The notes under the pieces were generated by a model. It had not been told where the DNA came from, did not search any database, and saw only the letters and a list, made by a program, of their open reading frames with translations. Positions 42,133 to 52,575 of a stretch of 64,000 nt of DNA are shown piece by piece (position 1 is the first letter of the stretch; every line of letters begins with the position of its first letter). Source of the DNA: Mesostigma viride (lineage: Eukaryota; Streptophyta; Mesostigmatophyceae; Mesostigmatales; Mesostigmataceae); contig RPFO01000027.1 in the NCBI GenBank assembly GCA_009746045.1, forward strand, positions 1,248,976 through 1,312,975, in the 5' to 3' direction. Position numbers and translations under genes: made by a program.

Positions 42133-44193
42133 ATGGCGCCTAAAACAAGGGGTAGTAAAGGTAAACCTAAAGGGTCAGAGGTTAGGGAGACGGGTATAGA
42201 TAGTCCGGCCGTACATGCAGGCACATGAGGAGATATCACAGCGGAGCCCAGCCTCCCAGCAGCTAGGGCAGCTCTGCAGGTCACCCAGGTGTGCTGGCTA
42301 GTCCCGCCCGTGAGTCGTACAGACCACAGGCCGGAATGTTCATAGATAGCGAGCAGCAGCAGCATATGCAGGGAGAATTTTTCAGTAGGTCGGAACGGGT
42401 GGAGACCGGCCCGAGGCGGGAGTCTCCAAGGTCAGATCCAATGAGTGCATCCATCCCACCGGCACAGCCCCCGCAGCAATTGCAGCCGCAGCATGAGCAA
42501 CCGCCACAGTTGCAACCGCCGCCGCGGCCACAGTGGCAACCGCAGCCGAATGGTCAGCTTAGCCAGAACGCGGCCTTTTACCATGCGCAACGGGCCCAAC
42601 GATTAGAGCACCCATGGTCAGTAAACGGACGCGGACGCGGTCGCGGTAGCCCATCCCGGCCGGAACCCGCGCGTCGTGTATCGTTCAGCAGCGAGCCACA
42701 ATCCATGGGCACCTCACCGTGGTCGACGGAAGAGGGGGAGGTCGAACTTCCCCCCGCTACGATGAGGATGCCGAGGAGCGCCCTGAGACGCGCCTGGGTC
42801 AGTCCTTCCCAGCGACGGGCCCCGCGCGTCCTAGCATGGCGCATGGCCCCAACCTGAATCTGAGCCGGTTAGACCTCAACGATCCCGGTTACGAACACCC
42901 GACATCCGTTTGGTTGCGGCGAGGCGCTGAGACCTCGCGCAGCCAGCCGCGGGCTGCTGGGCCCCCATCGCTGCCGGCGTCCTTTAACCGTCCGCCCTTT
43001 TGCGCTAAAGGAGGCCCGCGGGCGGCCACGGTCAAGGCTCCGCCCATGCCCGATTTCAAAACCGTGCCCAAGTTGCGCGCGGACATGACCCCGCGCGAGA
43101 TCGATGAGTGGGAACGCATGGTGTTGGCGGTCTATTGGGCATGGTGCGAGCATCACGATTGGGAGTTGGCCACTGATGTGCTAATTCCCTATCTAGTAGC
43201 GATGTGCATGGATCCGTCCGTTGTCGGCATCCTCCACTGTGAGAGCGTCGCGTCACGCACCTACCCGCGCACGGTCGAGGAGCTGATGGCCCGCATCCGG
43301 CGCAAGTTGGTGCCACCGGACTACAAGCTCCATGAGCGCCTGGCCTTTGGCAAGTTCCGTCAGGGCAGCACGCCTTTTCGCGAATTCCTCACCGAGTTTG
43401 AGGCGTACACTGCCCGGCTTGACGACATGACCTGGACCGAGTACAAGGCACGGTTCATCGAGGCGCTGCACCCGGACCTCTTGGATGAGGTGCTCAAGCA
43501 CTATGCCGAGGTCCCATGGGAGGAGTGGGATGTGATAAAAATTCAGCAGTACCTGCTACAAGTCTCGGATGTGATCGCCCGCCGCCGTGCAGCATCTACA
43601 CGGCGCTTCCCGCTCGCGGCACCCGGCGCGTCCACTTCACCACCGCGGACCCTGAGGTCGCACAGGAGGACGCGTATGACTACGAGCTGCCAGCGGAGAG
43701 CGATTATGACCCTGATTTCCAGGTCAATGCGATCGATCCGGCCACTTCCCGCTGCTTTGCGTGCGGCGAGGTTGGCCACCTCAAGCGCGAGTGCCCTCGC
43801 CTGCGCGCCCGCAAGGATGAGGAGACGCATGTACCCCAGTTCTCTGGCCCCGCCTTCGGCAAACGTCCGGACCCTGCGCAGCGAGGCGATCGGCCCCGTA
43901 ATGCGGGAGCACGTGCAGCCAAGCTGCAGGATGCCCGCCGCCAGCCCGCGCAGTATCAAACGCCTCGGGCCTCAGGTCCATCCTTCCAACGGGTGACCCG
44001 CGAGGTGAACAAGGTGCTAGCGCAGCAACGAGGCGCGGCCGATCACGACTCGGACAGTGGGCGGCTGGATGCCCAGGCCATCGCAGGCTATGCGTATGGC
44101 GACGACGATGAGGAGGAACCGGTGGAGGAGGGGGAAGAGCGGACCGGGCGGTCGAACGAGGCGGCCTCCCGGCCATCCGTTCCTCGCGCGTAG
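42133..44193 (+). pseudogene. Element 2 gag, frameshifted
   Basis: The probable start is ATG 42133 (MAPKTRGSKGKPKGS), which meets TGA after 31 codons. Gln/Pro-rich sequence continues in another frame (42291 on, QLQPQHEQPPQLQPP). The capsid core is in a third frame from about 42840: SRLDLNDPGYEHPTSVW, KAPPMPDFKTVPKLRADM, CMDPSVVGILHCESVAS, HERLAFGKFRQGSTPFREFL, VLKHYAEVPWEEWDV. Near 43610 a shift leads to the frame with the CCHC knuckle CFACGEVGHLKREC and the acidic tail ending at TAG 44191-44193. So there are at least three breaks, while pol is intact. Similarity to element 1 gag is high throughout. Confidence 0.85.
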
Positions 44194-47100
44194 TGTCCCT
44201 CCCCTTGGGGGTAGAAGTAGCGGTAGCTCAGGTAGATAGGGTAGATAGCGTAGTAGGAGTAAATAGTGTAGATAGCAGTAGCTCCGCCGTACAGGCACCG
44301 TTAGTTGCGGATACCGGCGCGAGTATGGAGCCAGTTGGTGAGGCTCCAGCCACGGCTACAATTCCGGCTTCGGGCAGCAACGCGGACGCCCCGCCGACGC
44401 ATGCAGCCCCGAGGAGTGCGGCCCGCAGCTTGCTCCTCTTTCGAGGGGGTCTGGCAGTGCCATCAACAGCACTGGACCCCTTCCTCAAGGGCAAGACTGT
44501 CATGGACGTGCAGTTCATGGTCGACACGGGCGCTTCCACGTCATTCATCAATGAGGCACTGGCGCGTCGCGCTGGCTACACTATACGGCCACACGCGACA
44601 GTGGTAAATGTGACTTACTCAGATGGTCGCAAGAACCCCTCGCCAGGTCTAGTCGACATCAAGGCGGTGATTCAGGGCATCCCTGTGGAGCTTACCGCCA
44701 CTGTCGCGCCGCTGGGCGCAGCCGATATCATTATTGGCATTGACTGGATGGACGCTCAGGATGTTGACATCAGCATTAAGCGTCGCGTGGTGTGGTTCCC
44801 CGACGGCTCCTTTTGGAGTCCGGTTGGCGAATATCAGGCGCAGGGTCCCACTGTGCACAACGTCACGCACGAGCGGGAATTTACCCAACCCCGCCAAGCC
44901 TCACAGATCCTCATGAGCATCAAGTCGTTGGAGGGCAAGTTGCGTCAGGGCAAGGAATACTACATGTATCGCCTCGACCTCGCTGCCGTGGAGCTCATGC
45001 TCAATGAGATCGGTGTGGGCTTCACCCCCGAGGAGACTGAGCGCTACAATGCGGTGTTGGCAGCACGCGCGAAGCTCTTTGATGAGAGTAAGCAAGAGTT
45101 TCCCCCGCCGCGCTCGGTGCTCCACCGCATCCAATTGCAGGAGGGCTATGGCCCTACGACGTCCCCTATGTACCGCATGGGTCCGGTGGAGCTGGTGGAG
45201 CTCAAGAAGATCTTGATGGCGCTTCTGGAGCGGGGTCTCATCGAGCCCAGCAACAGCCCCTTCTCAGCAGGCGTGCTGTTGGTCCCCAAGCCTGGGGGCA
45301 AGTGGCGGCTCGTCACGGACTATCGTAAGCTGAACGCTATTACGGTAAAGTCCAAGTACCCTCTCCCCCGCATCGACGATATCTTCAACCGCGTGCAGGG
45401 CGCCACATGTTTCACCGTCCTTGATTGCGCAGACGGGTTCTGGCAGTTAAGGATTGCGCCGGAGGACTGTCATAAAACGGCGTTCAACACGCCGTTCGGC
45501 CACTATCAGTTCCGTGTGGCCGCCATGGGGTTGTGCAATTCCCCTGCGAGCTTTCAGATGCTCATGAATGACATCCTCCGCCCAGTCATGGGAACCGCGC
45601 ATCTCCCGCAGGTTTCCCGTGACCTCGAGGACCCCAACCGGGGCGCGAAGCCCCCGTGGTCCTACAAGCGCACTTGTGCGCTCGCATACCTGGATGACAT
45701 CTTGGTGTACTCCAAGACCTTTGAGGATCACCTCGAGGACGTCGCCACGGTATTGCGCATCATGGAGGAGGAGAATCTTTCGGTCCGCAAGGCCAAGGTC
45801 CGCGCTGGTCGCAGCGTACCGTTCCTCGGTCATACCCTGTCCGCTGCCGGCGTCGCGACGGACCCCTCCAAGATCGCCTCCATCCAGCAGTGGCCGACCC
45901 CGACCAACGTCAAGGGCGTGCGCAGCTTTTTGGGTGTCGCGTCGTATTACCGACGTTTCATCCCCCGTTTCGCGACGATCGCTGCCCCCATTAACGCCCT
46001 CCTCAAGAAGGGTGTTCCTTTCGTTTGGTCGGAACCGTGCCAACAGGCCTTTGAGGCCCTCAAGCGCAGCCTGACCACGGCCCCCGTGCTCGTTATCTCG
46101 GACCCGTCCAAGCCCTTTGTGGTCGCAACGGACGCGAGCAAGGTTGCAATCGGCGGTGTCCTATTGCAGGACCAGGGTCAGGGGTTGCAGCCGGTCGAGT
46201 ACATCTCCCGGACTATGATCCCTGCCGAGCGCAACTATCCGGTACACCAGCAGGAGCTTCTTGCCGTGGTCTACTGCTGCCATACCTGGCGCCATCATCT
46301 TCTCGGGGCCCAGTTTGACGTTGCCATCAGCGAGCAGGGGGATCTTGATCCCCACCGGCTGATCATCCACACGGATCATCGGCCCCTCACGCATCTGCTC
46401 GCCCAACCCAACCTGGTGCCCCGTCAAGCACGCTGGCTGGAGTACTTGTCCCAGTTCGCCCCCTTTAAGATTCAGTACGTCAAGGGTGCAGAGAACGTGG
46501 TCCCAGACGCCCTTTCCCGGCGGGAGGACTACTGGTTCTATGAAGATCTGGGAGTACTACATACCACTTGCGTCCCAGCTCAGGCGCCCGGCACGTCCTA
46601 TGGTGACCTTCCGCGGTCGCCGCAGGCTCGTTATTTGTTTCACACGGGTCGTACCACCATGGACGACCTATCCCCCGACTGGGGTTCGCACGAGGACGTG
46701 CGCGCCCCCGGGGAAGGGGAGGGGTCCCATTCGCGCTTGCCACTCAGCCACGTGGTCCCGGCTCAGGGAATTTTTCACTTGCAGCCCATTGGGTCCCCCA
46801 CCATTTTCTCGGAGTACGTATACCAAACCCTCGAGACTGAAGAGGAGGCGGATGCGTACACCGTCACCTCCGTTCTGGAGACGCTGATCAGCCGATTCAC
46901 CGTCACGGAAGCAGCAGCCCTGGAGGCGATCAGGTCGCACCCTCAGCAGATGGGCAAGCTCCCGTGCAAGTTCCAGGACGGACGACTCTATGTCATGGTG
47001 AGACCTGACTGCTGGCGCCTGTACGTCCCGGAGATATGTAGAGCGGCTCTGCTCCATGAGCTCCACGACTCCCTCACCGGTGGCCACCAAGGAATCCATC

Positions 47101-48386
47101 GCCTGCTGCCGCGGGCCAGAAAGAACTTCTACTGGCCAGGTATGCGGGAGTACATCGAGACGTACGTGCGCGAGTGTCCATCATGCCAGATCATGAAGTC
47201 CCGCAACACGGGGTCACAAGCGATCCCCAAGACGCTGCCTGACCCCATGGCGCCTTGGGACTCATTGATGATGGATTTTATTGGCCCCTTCCGGAAGACC
47301 AAGCACGGCAACAGCATGATCTTGGTTTTCTTGGACCGCCTGACGCGCATGTGTCACTTGGCCCCATGCCCGGCCGAGCTCACGGCTGAGGCTTGCGCTA
47401 AGTTGTATCTCCACCACGTGTTTCGGTACCACGGACTCAGCCGGCAATTCATATCGGACCGTGACAAGTTGTTCACGGCTCGCTTCTGGCAGGAGTTCTT
47501 TGAACGACTGGGCACCAAGGTGTCATTGGGGACAGCGTACCACAGCTCGTCCTCTCACCTGGTGGAGCGACTGAACCGCACAGTGCAAGAGACCATGCGA
47601 CACTACACTGACGCGGTGGGAGGCAATTGGGAGGAGTTTCTGGGCTTGGTGGAATTCTCCTTGAACAACGCCCCCCAGGCGGCCCATGGCTTCACGCCGT
47701 TCTTCCTCAACACTGGCAGGCACCCGCTTACGCCGACCGACCTTCTCACGAGCCCCGCTTTGGCAGAGAAAACGGTCCGGCGGGACACCCTGGAAGGGGT
47801 GGAGAAGCTGTTGGTTCAGATGCGTCAGGCCCATGACAGCGCGGTCAGGGGCTACCGAGCCGCAGCCGAGCGCTATATGGCGAGGACCGCTAGTCGCCTG
47901 GACGCGCGCACCCCGTCGATTGAGGCAGGCGACTGGGTTCTGGTGGAAGGCCCCCGACTAGGACGTTTCTCCGAGAAGGTAGGAGGTGAGCTCAAGACCA
48001 AGCTCCGTCCTATGTTCCTGGGGCCTCACAAGGTCTTGGAGAAGCTGGGCGATGTGATGTTCAAGGTCGACATCCCAAGCTCCTGGAACACTTCCCCCAA
48101 CTTCCACCGCGATCAACTCAAGTTGTATCACCAGAACTCCATCCAAGGTCGCCTCAATCCGCCGGCCCCCGTCGAATACAACCCCGAGACCGGTGAACAG
48201 GAAGACGAGGTGGCCGAGATTGTGGACCACCGGGACATCCAGCGCGGGAGAAGCAGACAGCGACAGTACCGAGTACGATGGCGTTTTACCCAGCACGACT
48301 ATGAGGACTCATGGCGTACGGAGAACGAGCTAGGCGGATGTGAGCGCCTGCTACGGGAATACAAGAAGAGGTGTGCCCTACACTAG
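44193..48386 (+). CDS. Element 2 Pol polyprotein: protease, RT, RNase H, integrase, chromodomain
   Basis: An uninterrupted 1397-codon frame. Domains: protease near residues 100-200 (FMVDTGASTSFINEAL, AADIIIGIDW). RT about 300-560 (SPMYRMGPVELVELK, WRLVTDYRKLN, catalytic YLDD near 499). RNase H about 630-760 (VATDASKVAIGG, HTDHRPLTHLL). Integrase: zinc finger about 950-1000 (H..H..CPSC), core DFIGPF near 1028, SDRDKLF near 1088, VERLNR near 1124. Chromodomain about 1335-1392 (DEVAEIVDHRD, YRVRW). The frame opens at the gag stop, so Pol was probably made by frameshifting or a linked start. It is the best candidate for an active enzyme source here. Confidence 0.93.
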   Translation: MSLPLGVEVAVAQVDRVDSVVGVNSVDSSSSAVQAPLVADTGASMEPVGEAPATATIPASGSNADAPPTHAAPRSAARSLLLFRGGLAVPSTALDPFLKGKTVMDVQFMVDTGASTSFINEALARRAGYTIRPHATVVNVTYSDGRKNPSPGLVDIKAVIQGIPVELTATVAPLGAADIIIGIDWMDAQDVDISIKRRVVWFPDGSFWSPVGEYQAQGPTVHNVTHEREFTQPRQASQILMSIKSLEGKLRQGKEYYMYRLDLAAVELMLNEIGVGFTPEETERYNAVLAARAKLFDESKQEFPPPRSVLHRIQLQEGYGPTTSPMYRMGPVELVELKKILMALLERGLIEPSNSPFSAGVLLVPKPGGKWRLVTDYRKLNAITVKSKYPLPRIDDIFNRVQGATCFTVLDCADGFWQLRIAPEDCHKTAFNTPFGHYQFRVAAMGLCNSPASFQMLMNDILRPVMGTAHLPQVSRDLEDPNRGAKPPWSYKRTCALAYLDDILVYSKTFEDHLEDVATVLRIMEEENLSVRKAKVRAGRSVPFLGHTLSAAGVATDPSKIASIQQWPTPTNVKGVRSFLGVASYYRRFIPRFATIAAPINALLKKGVPFVWSEPCQQAFEALKRSLTTAPVLVISDPSKPFVVATDASKVAIGGVLLQDQGQGLQPVEYISRTMIPAERNYPVHQQELLAVVYCCHTWRHHLLGAQFDVAISEQGDLDPHRLIIHTDHRPLTHLLAQPNLVPRQARWLEYLSQFAPFKIQYVKGAENVVPDALSRREDYWFYEDLGVLHTTCVPAQAPGTSYGDLPRSPQARYLFHTGRTTMDDLSPDWGSHEDVRAPGEGEGSHSRLPLSHVVPAQGIFHLQPIGSPTIFSEYVYQTLETEEEADAYTVTSVLETLISRFTVTEAAALEAIRSHPQQMGKLPCKFQDGRLYVMVRPDCWRLYVPEICRAALLHELHDSLTGGHQGIHRLLPRARKNFYWPGMREYIETYVRECPSCQIMKSRNTGSQAIPKTLPDPMAPWDSLMMDFIGPFRKTKHGNSMILVFLDRLTRMCHLAPCPAELTAEACAKLYLHHVFRYHGLSRQFISDRDKLFTARFWQEFFERLGTKVSLGTAYHSSSSHLVERLNRTVQETMRHYTDAVGGNWEEFLGLVEFSLNNAPQAAHGFTPFFLNTGRHPLTPTDLLTSPALAEKTVRRDTLEGVEKLLVQMRQAHDSAVRGYRAAAERYMARTASRLDARTPSIEAGDWVLVEGPRLGRFSEKVGGELKTKLRPMFLGPHKVLEKLGDVMFKVDIPSSWNTSPNFHRDQLKLYHQNSIQGRLNPPAPVEYNPETGEQEDEVAEIVDHRDIQRGRSRQRQYRVRWRFTQHDYEDSWRTENELGGCERLLREYKKRCALH

Positions 48387-48509
48387 GGCAGTAGATAGTA
48401 AGAAAGGTGTTCATCATGCAGGGCCGTACAGGTCCAGGTAAGGTACGTAGGCAGCCGCCACGGGCTGCAGGACACGTATGTAGGGGACCAGCTGGGTCCT
48501 GCACGAGGT

Positions 48510-50893
48510 ATGTACAGGTATGTCCATATTGACAGGGTAGGTGGGTATGTAGACAGCCGTACAGGCTTTCTTACAAGACGCTATGGTCCCGATACTGTTC
48601 CCGACTGGGTGCCCCTCACCTGGCGGTTGCAGATGGAGCCGTCGGGAGACGAGGACTCTTCGTTGTTCGCAGACATGGTGGATATAGGGACGGATGACGA
48701 TGGGCAGATAGGGCGGGCTCAGGCGGCTGCTGTGCCGTCTATCAGCCAGCCGCGACCTCGACGCCTGGTGCCAGCGGCTCCCAGGAGCTGAAGGCACAGG
48801 CTCGGCTGCAAGAGGAGATTCGGCAGCGGGAGACCTCGTCCCGGGAGAATCAGGAATGTTACTATCCGAAGTGGCATGTCCCGGTTATGACTCTGACGAG
48901 GTTCTATGGCGTCGCCGCAAGAGACATGGGCGGGCGGCATCGGACTTCGTTTCTAAACCCTATTGTCCTGACCGCGCCCCCGGTTCCAAGTCAGATCCGG
49001 TATCCGAGCTCAAGCTGTGTATCAGCAGACAGGTGGGATTCCTGATCGAGGTGGATTGGAGGACAACCTCGGTCGAGGGCCAGGTGGTGGCCGTGGCGTG
49101 GGAGCAGCATCCGCCACTCTGTGCTTGCGGCGACTGCCAGGACGTTCTGGAGGCTCTAATCGCGTACCCCCGCCTGGCGCTGCTACTGATCCCTGAACGC
49201 GTTCGCAACCGATTGCCGGACGCGTTTAGGAGAGTTACCCTACGAGGCGCGCTCTGCACGGGGTGCTGGGAGTGGTCCTTGCGGGAGGCGTGCCGGAGGA
49301 TCTGGAAGATGGATGAGGCGGAGGGAGATGACCCCGAAGGCGAGGGTGACAGGCAGCTGGCTGACGACGAGTCGGATGACGACCTGCCACGGGTCCGCCG
49401 TGACGATCCTGAGGAGGATGGTGTCCCTTGGGCGGCGCAGGTCGGTACACGGCCGCCCCGCCGCCTCATTGTGTACAACCGTGAGGCGGTGATGGCTCGC
49501 ACCAGGAGGTTCCCTACTAAGGGGCGTCCTCGGGGTCGACCAAGTGTGGTGGTGGCCCCGCGGGACAGATCCGGGGAGAGACAAGGTGAGAGCCGCCCTG
49601 CCCCGCGTCACGAGCGTGGCGGACAATCGGCACGTCATGAAACGCCACGCGATTCTATCCGACGGCGCGACGAGCGTGGCGATTGGTGGGAAGCACGTCG
49701 GGACTCGGCACAGGACTTGTACCACGCTCACGGGGCGCGGGAGAGACGCCGGCACACGTCACGGGAATCTCGTCAGCAAGAAGAGCTGCGGGAGTCACGC
49801 CGGCGCGAGACGCGACAGGCGCCGTTCCACCCCAGGGACAATCACGGTTCCCTGGACCGTGTCGAGCACACCGGTTCAGCTTCGGACTTGACAGGGGCGG
49901 CCGCTGCATGGGCCCGGACAACCCGGCCGAGCTCGGGAACGCGAACGGTCACCCGTTCGAGGTGCCAACGACCGACCGCTGCGTCAGCAGGGCGCGGCCC
50001 TTATCCCCGCGCCCGCATCAGAGCAGCCTCAACCGGCCCTTGCTCCCCAGCCTGCACCAGCGCAGCCTCAACCTGTCCTGGGCCGCTCCGCATGCAGAGA
50101 CGCCGGTACAGGAGATCGCTCCGCGACGGGACGTGATACCGGCCCAGGAATGGGTACGGGGCACGTATGCCCGTAATCGGGTCATTGTCCCCTTGCATCC
50201 GGTGGCTGGCTTCGTGGTCGACATTGACGTGGGATACCCACGCCCGAGCCTTAACCCCCGCCATCTGGGTTTTACTACCCCGCGAGCCTGCGCTTCCGTG
50301 GGGGCTCCAGCGTGCTTATTCAGCGAGAAGGCACCTTCGACTCGATCAGCTTTCTCCTGCACGCACATGTGCCGGCGCCGGTGCCATCTGAGTCCCGCTA
50401 CGAGCCGGTGATAGTAGGGACTACCGCCACGTACGATCTGCACCCGCCGCCTCTGCCGCAATACCGCGCTGAGCACCACTTGCGACGGATTGCGTATCCC
50501 AAGCTCATGCCTATCCCGGGAGCTATCTACATGCGGAAGCAGCTCCCTGAGATTGCGGCAGCTCCGGGGTTCTACTGCGAGAGCGAGAAGGCCCAGAAGG
50601 AGCTGTTGCTCATGGCTGCCGGGTACTTCGCGGAAACTGGGTGCGGGGAGGTCGATGTGGAGCAGGGGTTCATCAGGTTCACCCGGCTCCCCTACATGGC
50701 GGCCTTCCTGTCGTACTGGCCGCCGGATGTGTGGATTGAGAAGTCCACGCTGCGTCAGCAGACGCGCAATGACTACCAGGTGGCGTTCAACGCCGACGTG
50801 GTCGCGGCTCCCCTTGGCAAGATCCCGGAGATCATGACTGAGCACGGCTACAACGCGTTGCGGCGGCATCGCGCGCAGCAGGGATTCCAGTAA
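48510..50893 (+). pseudogene. Element 2 post-pol ORF, frameshifted; shares a C-terminal domain with element 3
   Basis: Successive frames read as one protein with shifts near 48800, 49890 and 50270 (TTTT run). Parts are an acidic segment (MEPSGDEDSS, DIGTDDDGQ) and a Cys-rich module (PPLCACGDCQDVLEAL, then GALCTGCWEW) that could bind zinc. Next are an Asp/Glu-rich and Arg-rich linker (from 49600), a segment with RVIVPLHPVAGFVVDIDVG, and the C-terminal 194 residues (50312-50893). The last part has PAPVPSESRYEP, HHLRRIAYPKL, GAIYMRKQLPEI and CGEVDVEQGFIRFTRLPYM, then PPDVWIEKSTLR. It lines up with the end of the element 3 post-pol ORF. No known family recognised and no signal peptide or transmembrane helix. 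Confidence 0.65.
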
Positions 50894-51469
50894 TTTTCCG
50901 GGAGATTGGCCGGAGAGTGCTGGGACGAAGGAGTATTTGACAACTATCAAGGTGTTGTCCCTGCGAGGCAACACCGAGAAGAACTGGCTACTGCTCCGCT
51001 GGCGAACAGGGATCGGGACTCGGGGTTCTCTGAACATAGTTTCTTTATAGTGATACGGAAGGGGAGCCGCTGATGCTAGGTGAAATAGAGCTGGGTGATG
51101 TGATCGTAATAAGGTTGATTAGGCTTCTAGTGTACGAGTATTACGGAAGATATGGCCTAATTGTTGCGGCCCATACCTTGACGGTGTGCTGAGTACCTTG
51201 ACGACGGATTTTTGCGTCTAGGTTCTCCTAGCAGATCTGTGATTGCGGACGGGTTTGCAACAGGCAATATCTGAAGTAAAACTTGACGGCTAAAACTGTT
51301 TAGAGGCCGTTGCCGGATCTGGCCGTTGGTAGAGAGCCGTTGGCCTTGAAACACGATAAAAGCTTGCTCACCTAGCTCATGGCGGTCTCTTTTGTTTTAA
51401 CGAAGGCGGCGACAGGGGTCAGGGGCAGCGTAGCTGACGCCCAGAATTCCTTTCTGCAAAGCGGCTGGG
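50894..51469 (+). other. Spacer between the post-pol ORF and the second ORF pair
   Basis: No coding frame. A perfect 7-bp hairpin GGTGTTG...CAACACC lies near 50951-50975. CCTTGACGG repeats occur near 51176 and 51195. The left boundary of the following RT unit may be in here but no target duplication could be found. Confidence 0.5.
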
Positions 51470-52528
51470 ATGCCGAAGCCCGGGCGGAAGCCAGGTTCGA
51501 CAGGTGCTGGGAAGCAATTACCGAAAGCTAATCCCGAGGTGCCGACAGCTACTAAACAGACGGGAAAGGGCCGACTAGGCTGGCCGACGCAGAAGAAAAG
51601 GCTCCATCAGGAGCTCTCCACTTGCTCGGGCCTGCCTGAAGTGTGCGCTGCCTTTGAGGCGGTCCTCGGGACCGACTGGGTAACTACTGTCAGCCGGTGG
51701 TCTGCGGCCCAGCTGGAGTCCGTCGTTGGACTGCTGGTCGACCACGTGGACGGGCCTGAAATTCTGGCAGCAGCGGACCCAAACGAAGCGCTAGTGGCAG
51801 CCCTCCAAAGCGCCCGGGACTTGGCGGACTCGGACGAAGAGGAGATGCAGCCACCACGCCGGCCCACGAAAGGGGCGAAAAAGGGGACGAAAAAAGTCGG
51901 AAGCCCAGCCCCGAGCAAGGGAAAGGCCGCGGGGGATGTGAGGGAGCAGCTCTTGGAGCTGGCGGCTATTATTGGCAAGCAGGGGCAGGCGGGCAAAGAA
52001 GAGGAGGAGGAGGAGGAGTCCGAGGAAGAGGATTTCCTGACGAAATTGAAGGATGCGCTGGCCGGGGCAGATGGGGCTTCCAGGAAGCCGAAAAAGACCA
52101 AAGGGGTGACGCTGCCCACTCGAGCACAAGTGGTGAATTGGAGGGTGCAAGAGAGAGTGCTCCCCGAGGTGCTCGAGGATGCCAACGACAATGGAGGGGG
52201 GATAAAGAGTTGGATCATGGCTACTCGCCAAGGGGGGTGGAGGAACCAGGAAAGCAGGAAGGTGGTCATGAACATCGCCCTGGCCATGGACACACTCTTC
52301 AAGGAGTTGGGGCCGGCAGCCGGGGAGTTGGCTGGGGTAGAGTATCTCATGAGGGTGGTGGCAGCCATGCTCCTAGTGGAGAGCCAGGGGTCAGGAGGGT
52401 GGAAGGTGGCTGGCCACCTCCTTGCTCTCAAGGAAGATGCCTCCTTGGTGAGCAACCCGGCCATGAAGATGGCCCTGCAAAGCGCCACGATGATGGAGAA
52501 GCTGGGCAAGGCCCAGCAAACCAAGTAA
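51470..52528 (+). CDS. ORF1 of an unclassified retroelement inside element 2
   Basis: 352 residues from MPKPGRKPGSTGAG. The N-terminal 50 are basic. A helical segment follows (LPEVCAAFEAVLGTDWV, QLESVVGLLVDHV), then a Lys-rich and Glu-rich linker (EEEEEEESEEEDF). The C-terminal helical domain has LPTRAQVVNWRVQERVLPEV, VVMNIALAMDTLF and LMRVVAAMLLVE. It looks like a Gag-type structural protein without a zinc knuckle. It directly precedes an RT frame of a type different from the chromovirus RT. Base and codon use is like its neighbours. It may be a separate element inserted before the 3' LTR or an acquired module. I do not recognise the family. Confidence 0.55.
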   Translation: MPKPGRKPGSTGAGKQLPKANPEVPTATKQTGKGRLGWPTQKKRLHQELSTCSGLPEVCAAFEAVLGTDWVTTVSRWSAAQLESVVGLLVDHVDGPEILAAADPNEALVAALQSARDLADSDEEEMQPPRRPTKGAKKGTKKVGSPAPSKGKAAGDVREQLLELAAIIGKQGQAGKEEEEEEESEEEDFLTKLKDALAGADGASRKPKKTKGVTLPTRAQVVNWRVQERVLPEVLEDANDNGGGIKSWIMATRQGGWRNQESRKVVMNIALAMDTLFKELGPAAGELAGVEYLMRVVAAMLLVESQGSGGWKVAGHLLALKEDASLVSNPAMKMALQSATMMEKLGKAQQTK

Positions 52529-52575
52529 ACACCGAAAGGGTAAACCGCTCCCCCTTCCCACTGCCTCTTCCTACA

